7,312 bases of DNA from an uncultured Ruminococcus sp. (GTDB taxonomy: Bacteria > Bacillota > Clostridia > Oscillospirales > CAG-272): positions 1 through 7,312 of the forward strand of contig CADBRS010000093.1 in NCBI GenBank assembly GCA_902797125.1. The letters are read 5' to 3'. This document shows, one piece after another, positions 1 to 5,307 of the stretch (its first letter is position 1; each line of letters opens with the position of its first letter). Under the pieces are notes generated by a model, which was given only the letters and a program-made list of their open reading frames with translations, was not told the origin of the DNA and did not search any database. Both the position numbers and the translations under genes were made by a program.

Positions 1-121
1 ACGTAGTCTGGTGAACAGACTGGGGGTAGTCAAGCTCGGCTCGCAAAAGATACTGAAATACAATATCCTCTACAAGCTCCCGCTTCAAGACTCTTTAGAG
101 TCTAAGCGGTGGGTTCTTGAC
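1..121 (+). ncRNA. Omega-RNA-like right end of an IS200/IS605-type element (partial)
   Basis: This stretch has no convincing protein but folds well on the plus strand. A first hairpin pairs 5-10 with 16-21 (AGTCTG/CAGACT, loop GTGAA). A second, longer one pairs CCGCTT (80-85) with AAGCGG (104-109) and, inside it, AGACTC (88-93) with GAGTCT (98-103) around a TTTA loop, with CA bulged; C79-G111 and C77-G113 can extend it. It ends in GGTGGGTTCTTGAC. A 3'-terminal hairpin followed by a short TTGAC-like tail is the general form of IS200/IS605 right ends, where the omega RNA guiding the TnpB nuclease is produced; the guide would be the flanking DNA after about base 120. A TAG at 4-6 could be the stop of tnpB, but only one codon before it is visible. 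Recognition rests on structure and general resemblance, so a different structured RNA or a 33-codon open frame ending at 124-126 remains possible. Confidence 0.45.
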
Positions 122-140
122 AACTAACCATCCATCCATT

Positions 141-167
141 AAAAAAGCGGGCAGACAAACTGCCCGC
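141..167 (-). terminator. Rho-independent terminator of the HU gene
   Basis: On the minus strand an 8-bp perfect GC-rich stem (GCGGGCAG 160-167 side pairing with CTGCCCGC 147-154 side, 5-base loop) is followed directly by six T residues (141-146). It begins 13 bases after the HU stop codon. On the plus strand the hairpin has no T-run after it, so it should act only for HU. Confidence 0.9.
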
Positions 168-180
168 AGTTCAAATGATC

Positions 181-453
181 TTATTTGATAGCGTCCTTCA
201 GAGCTTTGGATACCTTGAAAGCAGGAGCCTTCTTGGCAGGAATCTGAACAGTTGCGCCTGTTGCAGGGTTTCTGCTGGTTCTTGCAGCACGAGAACGAAC
301 TTCAAAAGTTCCGAGACCAAGGATCTGAACGCTGTCGCCCTTTGCAAGGGATGCAACGATGGTGTCGATGGTAGCATTGACGACTGCAGCGGCAACTTTC
401 TGGGATACTTCAGCCTTAGCGGCAACTTCTTTGATCAATTCTGTTTTGTTCAT
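181..453 (-). CDS. hup: DNA-binding protein HU
   Basis: A 90-residue histone-like nucleoid protein of the HU/IHF family, which binds and bends DNA as a dimer with little sequence preference and compacts the chromosome. It is full length for the family. The N-terminal helical part (1-44) is followed by the HU signature at about 45-66 (LGLGTFEVRSRAAR then RNPATG); Pro63 sits at the tip of the DNA-wrapping arm, where it is the intercalating residue in this family. Lysines near the C-terminus (K74, K75, K80, K83, K86, K90) suit DNA contact. The ATG at 451-453 is chosen because GGAGG (460-464) lies 6 bases upstream and HU proteins start MNKTELI; the upstream in-frame ATG at 486 would add 11 residues that look unrelated and overlaps the promoter -10. 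Monocistronic, with its own promoter and terminator. HU rather than IHF because it is a lone, short, lysine-rich protein in a Firmicute-like setting. Confidence 0.97.
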   Translation of the reverse strand: MNKTELIKEVAAKAEVSQKVAAAVVNATIDTIVASLAKGDSVQILGLGTFEVRSRAARTSRNPATGATVQIPAKKAPAFKVSKALKDAIK

Positions 454-484
454 GGGAAACCTCCAAATTTTTATTGGCGATTTC

Positions 485-513
485 ATTCTATCACGCGAAA
501 AATGATTTGTCTA
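485..513 (-). promoter_or_regulatory. Sigma-A-type promoter of the HU gene
   Basis: On the minus strand, TAGACA (508-513; 5 of 6 matches to TTGACA) is separated by exactly 17 bases from TAGAAT (485-490; 5 of 6 matches to TATAAT). The predicted start near 478 gives a leader of about 25 bases that carries the ribosome site. The upstream bases (about 514-575) are rich in A and T tracts, which could act as an UP-element; this last point is inference. Confidence 0.8.
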
Positions 514-644
514 TACTTTTTTTACAATTTTTATGAAAAAATACGGAAAAATGAGCTTTTTTTAATGAAATAATCCAAAAAGCGCCAAAAATGTCCCATG
601 AGCCGTAAACATCTGTGTTTTTTTCTCCTCAAACAGTGGAAAAA

Positions 645-1178
645 TCAAAGAAAACTTGAGATTTCAGCGACGTCCTTCCTCGGACGGAGAACAGGTTCGC
701 CCGCCCTTTTGCCGATCGCGATTACGCCCATGATCTGTTGGGATTCGGGAATGCCGAACAGCGTCCGCAAACCGGCTTCATCTCTCAGACCCATGATCAG
801 GGAGTCGTATCCGGCTTCACGGAGAGCTAGCAGAAAATAGGCGTTGGAAAGCCCCAGATCATAGGCGCCCCATCCGTTGCCCATCGAGTCTGCCTGAACT
901 CCTGCCGCCGAAAAACCTGCAATACCGGTTTCGAACGCAGTCACCAAAAATGCGCTGACATTCTGGCAGGATCTCTGATTGAACTCGGGAAGTAAAGCCA
1001 TCACTTTTTTGGCTTTTTCCTCTCCGACGGCAAAATAATACCTGGCAGTTTCCGAATTCTTCCAGCTCGGCGCCATCACCGCGCATGAAACGGCATCCTT
1101 CAGCACCTGGACATCCACGTCTGAAGGTCTGTATGCGCGAACGCTTCTTCTCTCTTTGAATAACAGTTTCAGTTCCAT
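645..1178 (-). CDS. Nitroreductase-family FMN oxidoreductase
   Basis: A 177-residue protein of the nitroreductase superfamily: cytosolic, usually homodimeric FMN enzymes that pass electrons from NAD(P)H to nitro compounds, quinones or other acceptors. The N-terminus carries the FMN-phosphate motif RRSVRAY (10-16), followed by APSWKNSET (36-44), as in many short clostridial members. The C-terminal half keeps the usual order: a helix with YDLGLSNAYFLLALREAG (106-123), then GYDSLIMG (123-130), an FGIPE turn (141-145) and a closing basic segment RPRKDV (165-170). The length is near the lower end for the family. The start has GAGGAG (1185-1190) 6 bases upstream, and that ribosome site lies inside the last codons of the pectinase gene; the stop and start are only 3 bases apart, so the two are probably translationally coupled. 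No substrate can be named; it could equally be a flavin-dependent dehydrogenase-like member. No clear terminator follows it. Confidence 0.88.
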   Translation of the reverse strand: MELKLLFKERRSVRAYRPSDVDVQVLKDAVSCAVMAPSWKNSETARYYFAVGEEKAKKVMALLPEFNQRSCQNVSAFLVTAFETGIAGFSAAGVQADSMGNGWGAYDLGLSNAYFLLALREAGYDSLIMGLRDEAGLRTLFGIPESQQIMGVIAIGKRAGEPVLRPRKDVAEISSFL

Positions 1179-1181
1179 CTT

Positions 1182-3038
1182 TTACTCCTCGTATTCGGTA
1201 ATATAGAACGGTCCCGGGAAAACAGCCGGACCATGACCCGGTACGGGTTCGACCGTGATCCGGTTCTCCCCGTCCGACAGTTTGATCTTGCACGCATAAG
1301 GCATGGGCAGATCGTAAACGGGATCCAGAATATACGTGTCAGATTTCCATCCGTTGATCCGGACGGCAAAGGCGCCCCGGACGTCGAAAGAAACCAAGGC
1401 ATAGGTGCCTGCCTGGGCACGGAAAGTGCAGCCTTCGGACGAATCGAATGAAGTCAGGATCTTCGCTCTGGCCGCGCGTTTCAAAACATGACAGATCTCG
1501 TCAAAACGGCTGTCGGTTTGGATGCTCAAGTCAGGGAAGGCCTGTGCTTCCCTCTCTTCAGAGTCCGTAAAGCGGACGATTTCTCCGCGCACGCCGACAG
1601 GATCGACGTCGTTGACTTTGCCCAGTTTGGCCAGAGGGGCTGCGCAGAGCGTCCGGACGTAATGCATGGACAAACCGTCTATATCATAGGCAAAAACGGC
1701 CGGTCTCACGTCGTCATATTGTGTCTCAAAACAGCACTCGGACAAACGAACGTCTTTGGCGTGACGCATAAAGAGACAGGAAGACGGATATTCTCCGATA
1801 TTGACCATATGCTCCGGATACATGTTCCAGAAATCGAGCATTTCTCCATGCCCGGACACGCGTTCGGAAGATTCCGGTCTGCCTCCGCCCTGTGCAATGA
1901 ACTGGACGTTGGTCATCGAGATCTGCTCGATCCGTCCCCCCGGAACGGATGAAATGACGTTTTGAGGATAGACGGTCAGCCCGGGGACCGAGAAAACATC
2001 CGACATGTGCGCCGTGATATTGGACATCCGTATCCTTCTCGTGATACCGATCTTGGGCCTCACGCTGTGCTCGAACACGCTCATGTTGTATCTGTTCTGT
2101 GTGATGAAGACCGGTCTCAGAACATTGCGCATGATGATATTGGAAAACGCGAAATCTTCGAACACGGAATGCTGCGTCTGCTGGATCTTGAATCCGGTAT
2201 CGCATGTTTCAAAAATGCAGTTCGAAACCGTGACCCGGCGTATATCTCCTTCGGATTCGGGACCGATCCGGATCGCACCCCAGTAATTGGCTTTCAGGAA
2301 GCAATTGGTGATCATGACGTCTTCGATCGGTTCGTTCGGGTTCAGGGTCTTCAGAGAGATGGAGTCATCGCCCGAATCGATATTGCAGTCTGAGATGATG
2401 ATCCTTTTGCCTCCGTCAAAATCCAGCCCGTCTCCGTTTCCGCTGCTAAAGGTACGGATGGTCACGCCTTCGATCCGGACGTCTGACGAGTTCAGTCCGT
2501 AGAAAGTGAACATGCCCGGCCGGATCAACGTGACGCCTTGCAGGACACAGTTGGTGCATTCGGAATAGACGACCAGAAAAGGACGCCCGACTTCAGGGTC
2601 GTTCGGAAATTCAGAACCGCGCATCCCGTCGATCGTTCCCTGCCCGATGATCCCGCAGTTGTTTTTTCTGTCTGCAACGATCAGTGCCTTGCATTTTTCC
2701 CGGACACCGGTCGAACCCAGATCGTAGATCATATTCTTTTCCACGTCGCTGTTTTCAAAACGACCTTTGTACCTGGTGCGTGCGGAATCCCAGGCGCATC
2801 CGCGCGTTGTGCCTGAATAGTCTGCATAGGACCGGCTGCCCCGGATCACGCTGCCCGGAGCGAGTCGCAGGAATACATTGTCCTCTAAGCGAACGGTCCC
2901 CGTCAGGAAAGTTCCGGCCGGAACGTCTACATAGCCTCCTCCGTTTTGGGAACAGGCACGGATCGCTTCTTCAAAAGCATGGGTGCATAGCGTCGTCCCG
3001 TCCGGGACGGCACCGTATTCGATAATACTGAAATCCAT
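1182..3038 (-). CDS. GH28-like right-handed beta-helix glycosidase (polygalacturonase-related)
   Basis: A 618-residue protein related to glycoside hydrolase family 28, whose members cleave galacturonan or rhamnogalacturonan in pectin by inverting hydrolysis. The N-terminus is typical of the fold: YGAVPDGTT (8-16), an AFEEAIRAC helix (21-29), GGGYVDVPAGTFLTGTV (33-49), then coil after coil of beta-helix to about 460. The catalytic aspartates appear as NGDGLDFDG (D203) and SGDDSIS (D224, D225); the 21-residue gap between D203 and D224 matches GH28. The positions that usually bind the sugar differ: the SHG-like site reads NYWG (251-254) and the RIK-like site reads FKIQ (283-286). Residues from about 510 form a separate, probably beta-rich C-terminal part of unknown role. 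There is no signal peptide, so it probably acts in the cytosol on imported oligosaccharides. The start has AGAAAGG 8 bases upstream. First gene of a two-gene operon with the nitroreductase. The exact substrate is unknown. Confidence 0.87.
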   Translation of the reverse strand: MDFSIIEYGAVPDGTTLCTHAFEEAIRACSQNGGGYVDVPAGTFLTGTVRLEDNVFLRLAPGSVIRGSRSYADYSGTTRGCAWDSARTRYKGRFENSDVEKNMIYDLGSTGVREKCKALIVADRKNNCGIIGQGTIDGMRGSEFPNDPEVGRPFLVVYSECTNCVLQGVTLIRPGMFTFYGLNSSDVRIEGVTIRTFSSGNGDGLDFDGGKRIIISDCNIDSGDDSISLKTLNPNEPIEDVMITNCFLKANYWGAIRIGPESEGDIRRVTVSNCIFETCDTGFKIQQTQHSVFEDFAFSNIIMRNVLRPVFITQNRYNMSVFEHSVRPKIGITRRIRMSNITAHMSDVFSVPGLTVYPQNVISSVPGGRIEQISMTNVQFIAQGGGRPESSERVSGHGEMLDFWNMYPEHMVNIGEYPSSCLFMRHAKDVRLSECCFETQYDDVRPAVFAYDIDGLSMHYVRTLCAAPLAKLGKVNDVDPVGVRGEIVRFTDSEEREAQAFPDLSIQTDSRFDEICHVLKRAARAKILTSFDSSEGCTFRAQAGTYALVSFDVRGAFAVRINGWKSDTYILDPVYDLPMPYACKIKLSDGENRITVEPVPGHGPAVFPGPFYITEYEE

Positions 3039-3046
3039 CGTTAAAG

Positions 3047-3060
3047 CCTTTCTTCAAAGG
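3047..3060 (-). promoter_or_regulatory. Small hairpin covering the ribosome site of the GH28-like gene
   Basis: In the minus-strand transcript CCTTT (3060-3056) can pair perfectly with AAAGG (3051-3047) around a GAAG loop. AAAGG is the ribosome-binding core, 8 bases before the start codon, and the hairpin would lie at the very 5' end of the message predicted from the promoter at 3070-3099. The stem is only 5 bp, so it may merely tune translation. Confidence 0.35.
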
Positions 3061-3069
3061 ATCTGCCTA

Positions 3070-3099
3070 ATTGTATCACGCAAGAAGCAGTCAAAACAA
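3070..3099 (-). promoter_or_regulatory. Candidate extended -10 promoter of the GH28-nitroreductase operon
   Basis: On the minus strand TACAAT (3070-3075; 5 of 6 matches) is preceded by TG plus one base, an extended -10. The best -35 is weak: TTGTTT (3094-3099) at 18 bases. A promoter with a good extended -10 and poor -35 often depends on an activator. The predicted leader is about 25 bases. Confidence 0.5.
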
Positions 3100-3139
3100 G
3101 ACAAATGGATGCGATACGTCGGAAAAATGTCAAAATAAT

Positions 3140-3181
3140 ACTGTTCACAGGCAAAAAACTGTGATATACTGTATTTACAGT
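3140..3181. promoter_or_regulatory. Cluster of ACTGT repeats forming operator-like inverted repeats
   Basis: ACTGT occurs at 3140-3144, 3158-3162 and 3168-3172, with its complement ACAGT at 3177-3181. Two symmetrical elements result: TCACAG (3145-3150) and CTGTGA (3159-3164), a perfect 6-bp inverted repeat with an 8-base spacer between the -35 and -10 of the plus-strand promoter; and ACTGTATTTACAGT (3168-3181), which overlaps the -10 end and the transcription start. A repressor bound here would block transcription of the downstream membrane-protein gene. It lies in a divergent intergenic region, so the pectinase operon could be affected too. The regulator is not identified. Confidence 0.45.
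3142..3170 (+). promoter_or_regulatory. Extended -10 promoter of the DUF898-like gene
   Basis: TATACT (3165-3170; 5 of 6 matches to TATAAT) is preceded by TGA, giving an extended -10. The -35 is poor: TGTTCA (3142-3147) at 17 bases, or TTCACA (3144-3149) at 15. The predicted start near 3177 gives a leader of about 66 bases. Confidence 0.6.
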
Positions 3182-3228
3182 TTTCGGGAAAGACCCGAAA
3201 TAATCATCTGCCGGCGACATCATGCCGG
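3182..3228 (+). promoter_or_regulatory. Two-hairpin 5' leader of the DUF898-like gene
   Basis: The leader has a 7-bp perfect hairpin, TTTCGGG (3182-3188) with CCCGAAA (3194-3200), beginning within a few bases of the predicted transcript start, and a second, CCGGC (3211-3215) with GCCGG (3224-3228), ending 2 bases before the AAGGAG ribosome site. The first may protect the 5' end; the second could limit ribosome access. It matches no riboswitch that I recognise and is too short for most. Confidence 0.4.
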
Positions 3229-3242
3229 AGAAGGAGAAAACA

Positions 3243-3557
3243 ATGGAACAAGGCAATTCTTATTTTGACGGCGGTTTGCTGCAGAAGATCGGCTGGACGA
3301 TTCTGGGCTTCCTCGTAACAGTCATCACGCTCGGCATCTGCTATCCGTGGGCATTCTGCATGATCTACAGATGGGAAGCCAAGCACACCGTGATCGAAGG
3401 CAAACGTCTGGTCTTTGACGGAACAGCCATTCAATTGTTCGGCAACTGGATCAAATGGTTCCTGCTGACAGTCATTACGATCGGCATTTACGGCCTTTGG
3501 GTTCCGATCAAGCTCAAAAAGTGGAAAGTTAAACACACTTTGTTTGCTAAAGACTGA
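3243..3557 (+). CDS. DUF898-like small membrane protein with tandem 50-residue repeat
   Basis: A 104-residue, probably inner-membrane protein of unknown function, resembling the DUF898 (YjgN-like) group by its TVITLGICYPW and basic-tail pattern. It consists of two repeats in exact 50-residue register: residues 8-54 and 58-104 align without gaps at 19 of 47 identical positions. Each repeat has FDG, a hydrophobic helix ending in TVIT(L/I)GI (26-32 and 76-82), a tryptophan (W36, W86), then a basic stretch closing in W-x-x-KHT (44-49 and 94-99). Two membrane segments are likely, about 17-42 and 67-90. The start at 3243 is chosen over an upstream ATG at 3222 because AAGGAG (3231-3236) lies 6 bases before it, and the longer version would overlap that ribosome site and the leader hairpin. 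Alone in its transcription unit. The family assignment is from pattern memory; the membrane nature and repeat are visible directly. Confidence 0.78.
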   Translation: MEQGNSYFDGGLLQKIGWTILGFLVTVITLGICYPWAFCMIYRWEAKHTVIEGKRLVFDGTAIQLFGNWIKWFLLTVITIGIYGLWVPIKLKKWKVKHTLFAKD

Positions 3558-3560
3558 TTG

Positions 3561-3603
3561 AAAAAAAGAGCATGCGGCCTCAAAAACTGCATGCTCTTTT
3601 TTT
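3561..3603. terminator. Bidirectional terminator between the DUF898-like and rubrerythrin genes
   Basis: A perfect 15-bp inverted repeat: 3561-3575 (seven A then GAGCATGC) pairs with 3589-3603 (GCATGCTC then seven T) around a 13-base loop. Read on either strand it is a stem followed by a T-run, so it can end both convergent genes. It starts 3 bases after the plus-strand stop and ends 7 bases before the minus-strand one. Confidence 0.93.
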
Positions 3604-3610
3604 GTTGTCG

Positions 3611-4159
3611 TTATCCGAAATATCTGTCTAACAGGCCTTTGAAAGCTTTGCCGTGGCGCGCCTCGTCGCGGGCCATTTCGTGGACAGTATCATGGATCGC
3701 ATCCAATCCAAGTGCTTTGGCTTTTTTGGCAAGTTCGGTCTTGCCTGCCGTTGCGCCGTTCTCGGCTGCAACACGGACTTCCAGATTCTTTTTGGTCGAT
3801 TCAGACAGAACCTCGCCTAACAGTTCTGCAAATTTGGCCGCATGTTCCGCTTCCTCGAAAGCGGCTTTTTCCCAATAAGCGGCGATCTCCGGATAGCCCT
3901 CACGCGCTGCTGCGCGGGACATAGCCAGATACATACCGACTTCGGAGCATTCGCCTTCGAAATTGGATCTAAGTCCTTCTTTGATCTCTTCGGGAGCGTC
4001 CTTGGCGATACCGATCACATGCTCGGCTGCCCAGTCCAGAACGCCTTCCTTGACTTCTTCAAATTTATCCTCACCCTTTACTTTGCAGCGCGGGCACTGC
4101 TCCGGGTATGTTTCGGATTCGATGATCTCACCGCAAATCTTGCATCTCCATTTTTTCAT
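3611..4159 (-). CDS. Reverse rubrerythrin (N-terminal rubredoxin, C-terminal di-iron domain)
   Basis: A 182-residue protein with the domains of rubrerythrin in reverse order, as in clostridial reverse rubrerythrins, which act as NADH-linked peroxide (and oxygen) reductases in the cytosol of anaerobes. Residues 1-36 form the rubredoxin-like iron site: C6-x-x-C9-G and C22-x-x-C25. Residues about 50-182 form the ferritin-like four-helix di-iron domain: E70 in FEGECSEVGMY (67-77), an E103-x-x-H106 pair in FEEAEH, E133 in the linker after helix 2, and E166-x-x-H169 in DEARHG. All expected ligand types are present and the length is normal for the family (about 180). The start has GGGGAGG with 8 bases of spacing. 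It has its own strong promoter (4207-4236) and shares a terminator with its convergent neighbour. The electron donor is not encoded nearby. Classic rubrerythrin is unlikely because there the rubredoxin domain is C-terminal. Confidence 0.93.
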   Translation of the reverse strand: MKKWRCKICGEIIESETYPEQCPRCKVKGEDKFEEVKEGVLDWAAEHVIGIAKDAPEEIKEGLRSNFEGECSEVGMYLAMSRAAAREGYPEIAAYWEKAAFEEAEHAAKFAELLGEVLSESTKKNLEVRVAAENGATAGKTELAKKAKALGLDAIHDTVHEMARDEARHGKAFKGLLDRYFG

Positions 4160-4175
4160 TTTTCTTACCTCCCCT

Positions 4176-4194
4176 GGTCCAAAAAAACTGAACC
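4176..4194 (-). promoter_or_regulatory. Leader hairpin before the rubrerythrin ribosome site
   Basis: In the minus-strand transcript GGTTCA (4194-4189) can pair with TGGACC (4181-4176), with one G-U pair and a loop mostly of U. It ends directly before the GGGGAGG ribosome site. It is a short stem of uncertain effect. Confidence 0.3.
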
Positions 4195-4206
4195 TTTCTA
4201 ACTGCC

Positions 4207-4236
4207 ATTATAGCGAAAAAACGGGGCGGTTGTCAA
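4207..4236 (-). promoter_or_regulatory. Consensus promoter of the rubrerythrin gene
   Basis: On the minus strand a perfect TTGACA (4231-4236) and a perfect TATAAT (4207-4212) are 18 bases apart. This is the best promoter match in the window and implies strong expression, with a leader of about 40 bases. The -35 lies only 8 bases downstream of the stop codon of the lipoprotein gene. Confidence 0.88.
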
Positions 4237-4237
4237 G

Positions 4238-4249
4238 CATGATATCATG
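4238..4249. promoter_or_regulatory. 12-bp perfect palindrome upstream of the rubrerythrin promoter
   Basis: CATGATATCATG sits directly next to the -35 of the rubrerythrin promoter and overlaps the stop codon of the lipoprotein gene. Its position fits an activator or regulator site for rubrerythrin. It does not match the PerR box. A chance palindrome partly set by coding sequence is possible. Confidence 0.3.
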
Positions 4250-5252
4250 AGTCTTCCAAATCAGTGAAAAATGTCCACTGAAATCCACCGTCGTCGGTGA
4301 AAAAGTAACTGTTTCCGCCGGCCCAGCATATACCGTATGCACCTCGGAAAGCCAAACATGAGATCCTAGAGCCTCCGCAATCCTGAGTAGGAGCAAGTTC
4401 CAAATCGACCCAGGTTTTTCCACCATCACGGGTCACGATCAGAGCGCATTCCATACCGTTGTCTCCGGAACGCCATTTGAAACCTGAAACAAAAGCAACC
4501 TGTTCCGAAAGAACGCACACTCCTTGGACCTCATATAGCGGCCATTGTAGCAGGCGGTCCTCCTCTTCGTAGTGGCAGGTTGTGAACTCATGCCATGTTT
4601 CACCATCATCCGTGTACCAGAGAGAGTTGAATCTTCGTAGGATTTTTGCAAGTGCAGCATCATCATCAAAGGGTATCATCATGAACCAATTGCTTCCGCA
4701 AAAGCCTTTTACGATCTTGAATTGCTTGCTGTTATAAGGATCAACATCACACTTAAAAGTACCATTTTTAAAAATATCTTCCTTAGAGAAATATCTATCG
4801 TAAAGAACGGCCTGCACATGAAGAAACAGTTCATTGGGTATTGTCAAAACAGGTTCTGTATAGATGATTTCTTCACCCTGGCGGATTTGCGAAGCAAATG
4901 CAGTGACCTCGCCCTGAGAATCAGATGACTCTGTCTGATCCTGAACGAAATAGACCATTCGACCTGCTTCAATAGGTCCGAGAGATTCTAAACCCCCTTC
5001 ATGGTCTTTTTCAATTTTACAGTTCAATTGACGGATCAACTGCCTCATGTCCTTATCGTAATACCCCAAAGGATAACCCGGACTGCTTTGATCAGCTGGT
5101 TCGGCTGTGGCGTTTTCGGAATCCGATTCGGTCGAATCAACCGAAGTTCGATCAGAAAAACTGCTGCAGCCTGTGTTGAGCAGAATCGCAGAAACGAGCC
5201 ATATCGAAAGCAGGAGTCTTGCTATTTTTTTCACATCCTTTTTGGCCGACAT
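4245..5252 (-). CDS. Lipoprotein with three Asp-box (BNR) motifs, function unknown
   Basis: A 335-residue surface lipoprotein. The N-terminus has a basic stretch (K4-K9), a hydrophobic core (about 10-25) and a lipobox-like site LLNTGCSS with lipidated Cys29; the -3 residue is Asn rather than the usual Leu. An acidic, Ser/Thr-rich linker (30-58) follows, which should extend the domain from the membrane. The C-terminal half carries three Asp boxes: TDDGETW (214-220), TRDGGKTW (274-281) and TDDGGFQW (319-326), the beta-hairpin turns of BNR/sialidase-like beta-propellers. Three boxes alone do not show sialidase activity; arginine-triad and catalytic residues are not recognisable, so a binding or scaffold role is as likely. 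Residues 60-200 match nothing I know. There are nine further cysteines in the exported part. The gene looks AT-richer than its neighbours, most clearly near 4720-4800. The start has GGAGG 7 bases upstream. Monocistronic, with no clear terminator before rubrerythrin. Confidence 0.8.
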   Translation of the reverse strand: MSAKKDVKKIARLLLSIWLVSAILLNTGCSSFSDRTSVDSTESDSENATAEPADQSSPGYPLGYYDKDMRQLIRQLNCKIEKDHEGGLESLGPIEAGRMVYFVQDQTESSDSQGEVTAFASQIRQGEEIIYTEPVLTIPNELFLHVQAVLYDRYFSKEDIFKNGTFKCDVDPYNSKQFKIVKGFCGSNWFMMIPFDDDAALAKILRRFNSLWYTDDGETWHEFTTCHYEEEDRLLQWPLYEVQGVCVLSEQVAFVSGFKWRSGDNGMECALIVTRDGGKTWVDLELAPTQDCGGSRISCLAFRGAYGICWAGGNSYFFTDDGGFQWTFFTDLEDS

Positions 5253-5307
5253 GCCTGATCCTCCTCAGACGGTAATCATTACACCTGGAATTCTTCCATC
5301 AGTTCCT

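Noticed and set aside
25..126. Open frame ending at the TAA at 124-126 as the tail of a protein
   Set aside because: The residues match no family I recognise and the same bases form long perfect stems, which favours a structured RNA; not excluded.
128..139. Three tandem CCAT units
   Set aside because: Only 12 bases and no associated feature; too short to mean anything by itself.
454..486. Longer HU start at the upstream in-frame ATG
   Set aside because: It adds 11 residues foreign to HU, lies on the promoter -10, and leaves the strong GGAGG site inside the gene.
175..573. Plus-strand open frame of 132 codons across HU
   Set aside because: It is antisense to HU, its promoter and leader, and Cys/Ser/Phe-rich in the way shadow frames are.
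554..583. Inverted repeat GCTTTTT/AAAAAGC as a terminator for the nitroreductase operon
   Set aside because: The stem is nearly all A-T with a long loop, and it lies about 60 bases past the stop; the A/T-rich stretch makes such repeats likely by chance. No better terminator is seen in 514-644.
1488..1952. Plus-strand open frame of 154 codons within the GH28-like gene
   Set aside because: It is antisense to a well-supported gene and resembles no family; high-GC third positions of the real gene explain the open frame.
3128..3133. Perfect minus-strand TTGACA as the -35 of the pectinase operon
   Set aside because: No acceptable -10 is found 16-18 bases downstream; the extended -10 at 3070-3078 is the better candidate.
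3222..3242. Longer start for the DUF898-like protein (seven extra residues)
   Set aside because: The extra codons are the ribosome site and leader hairpin; the ATG at 3243 has ideal AAGGAG spacing.
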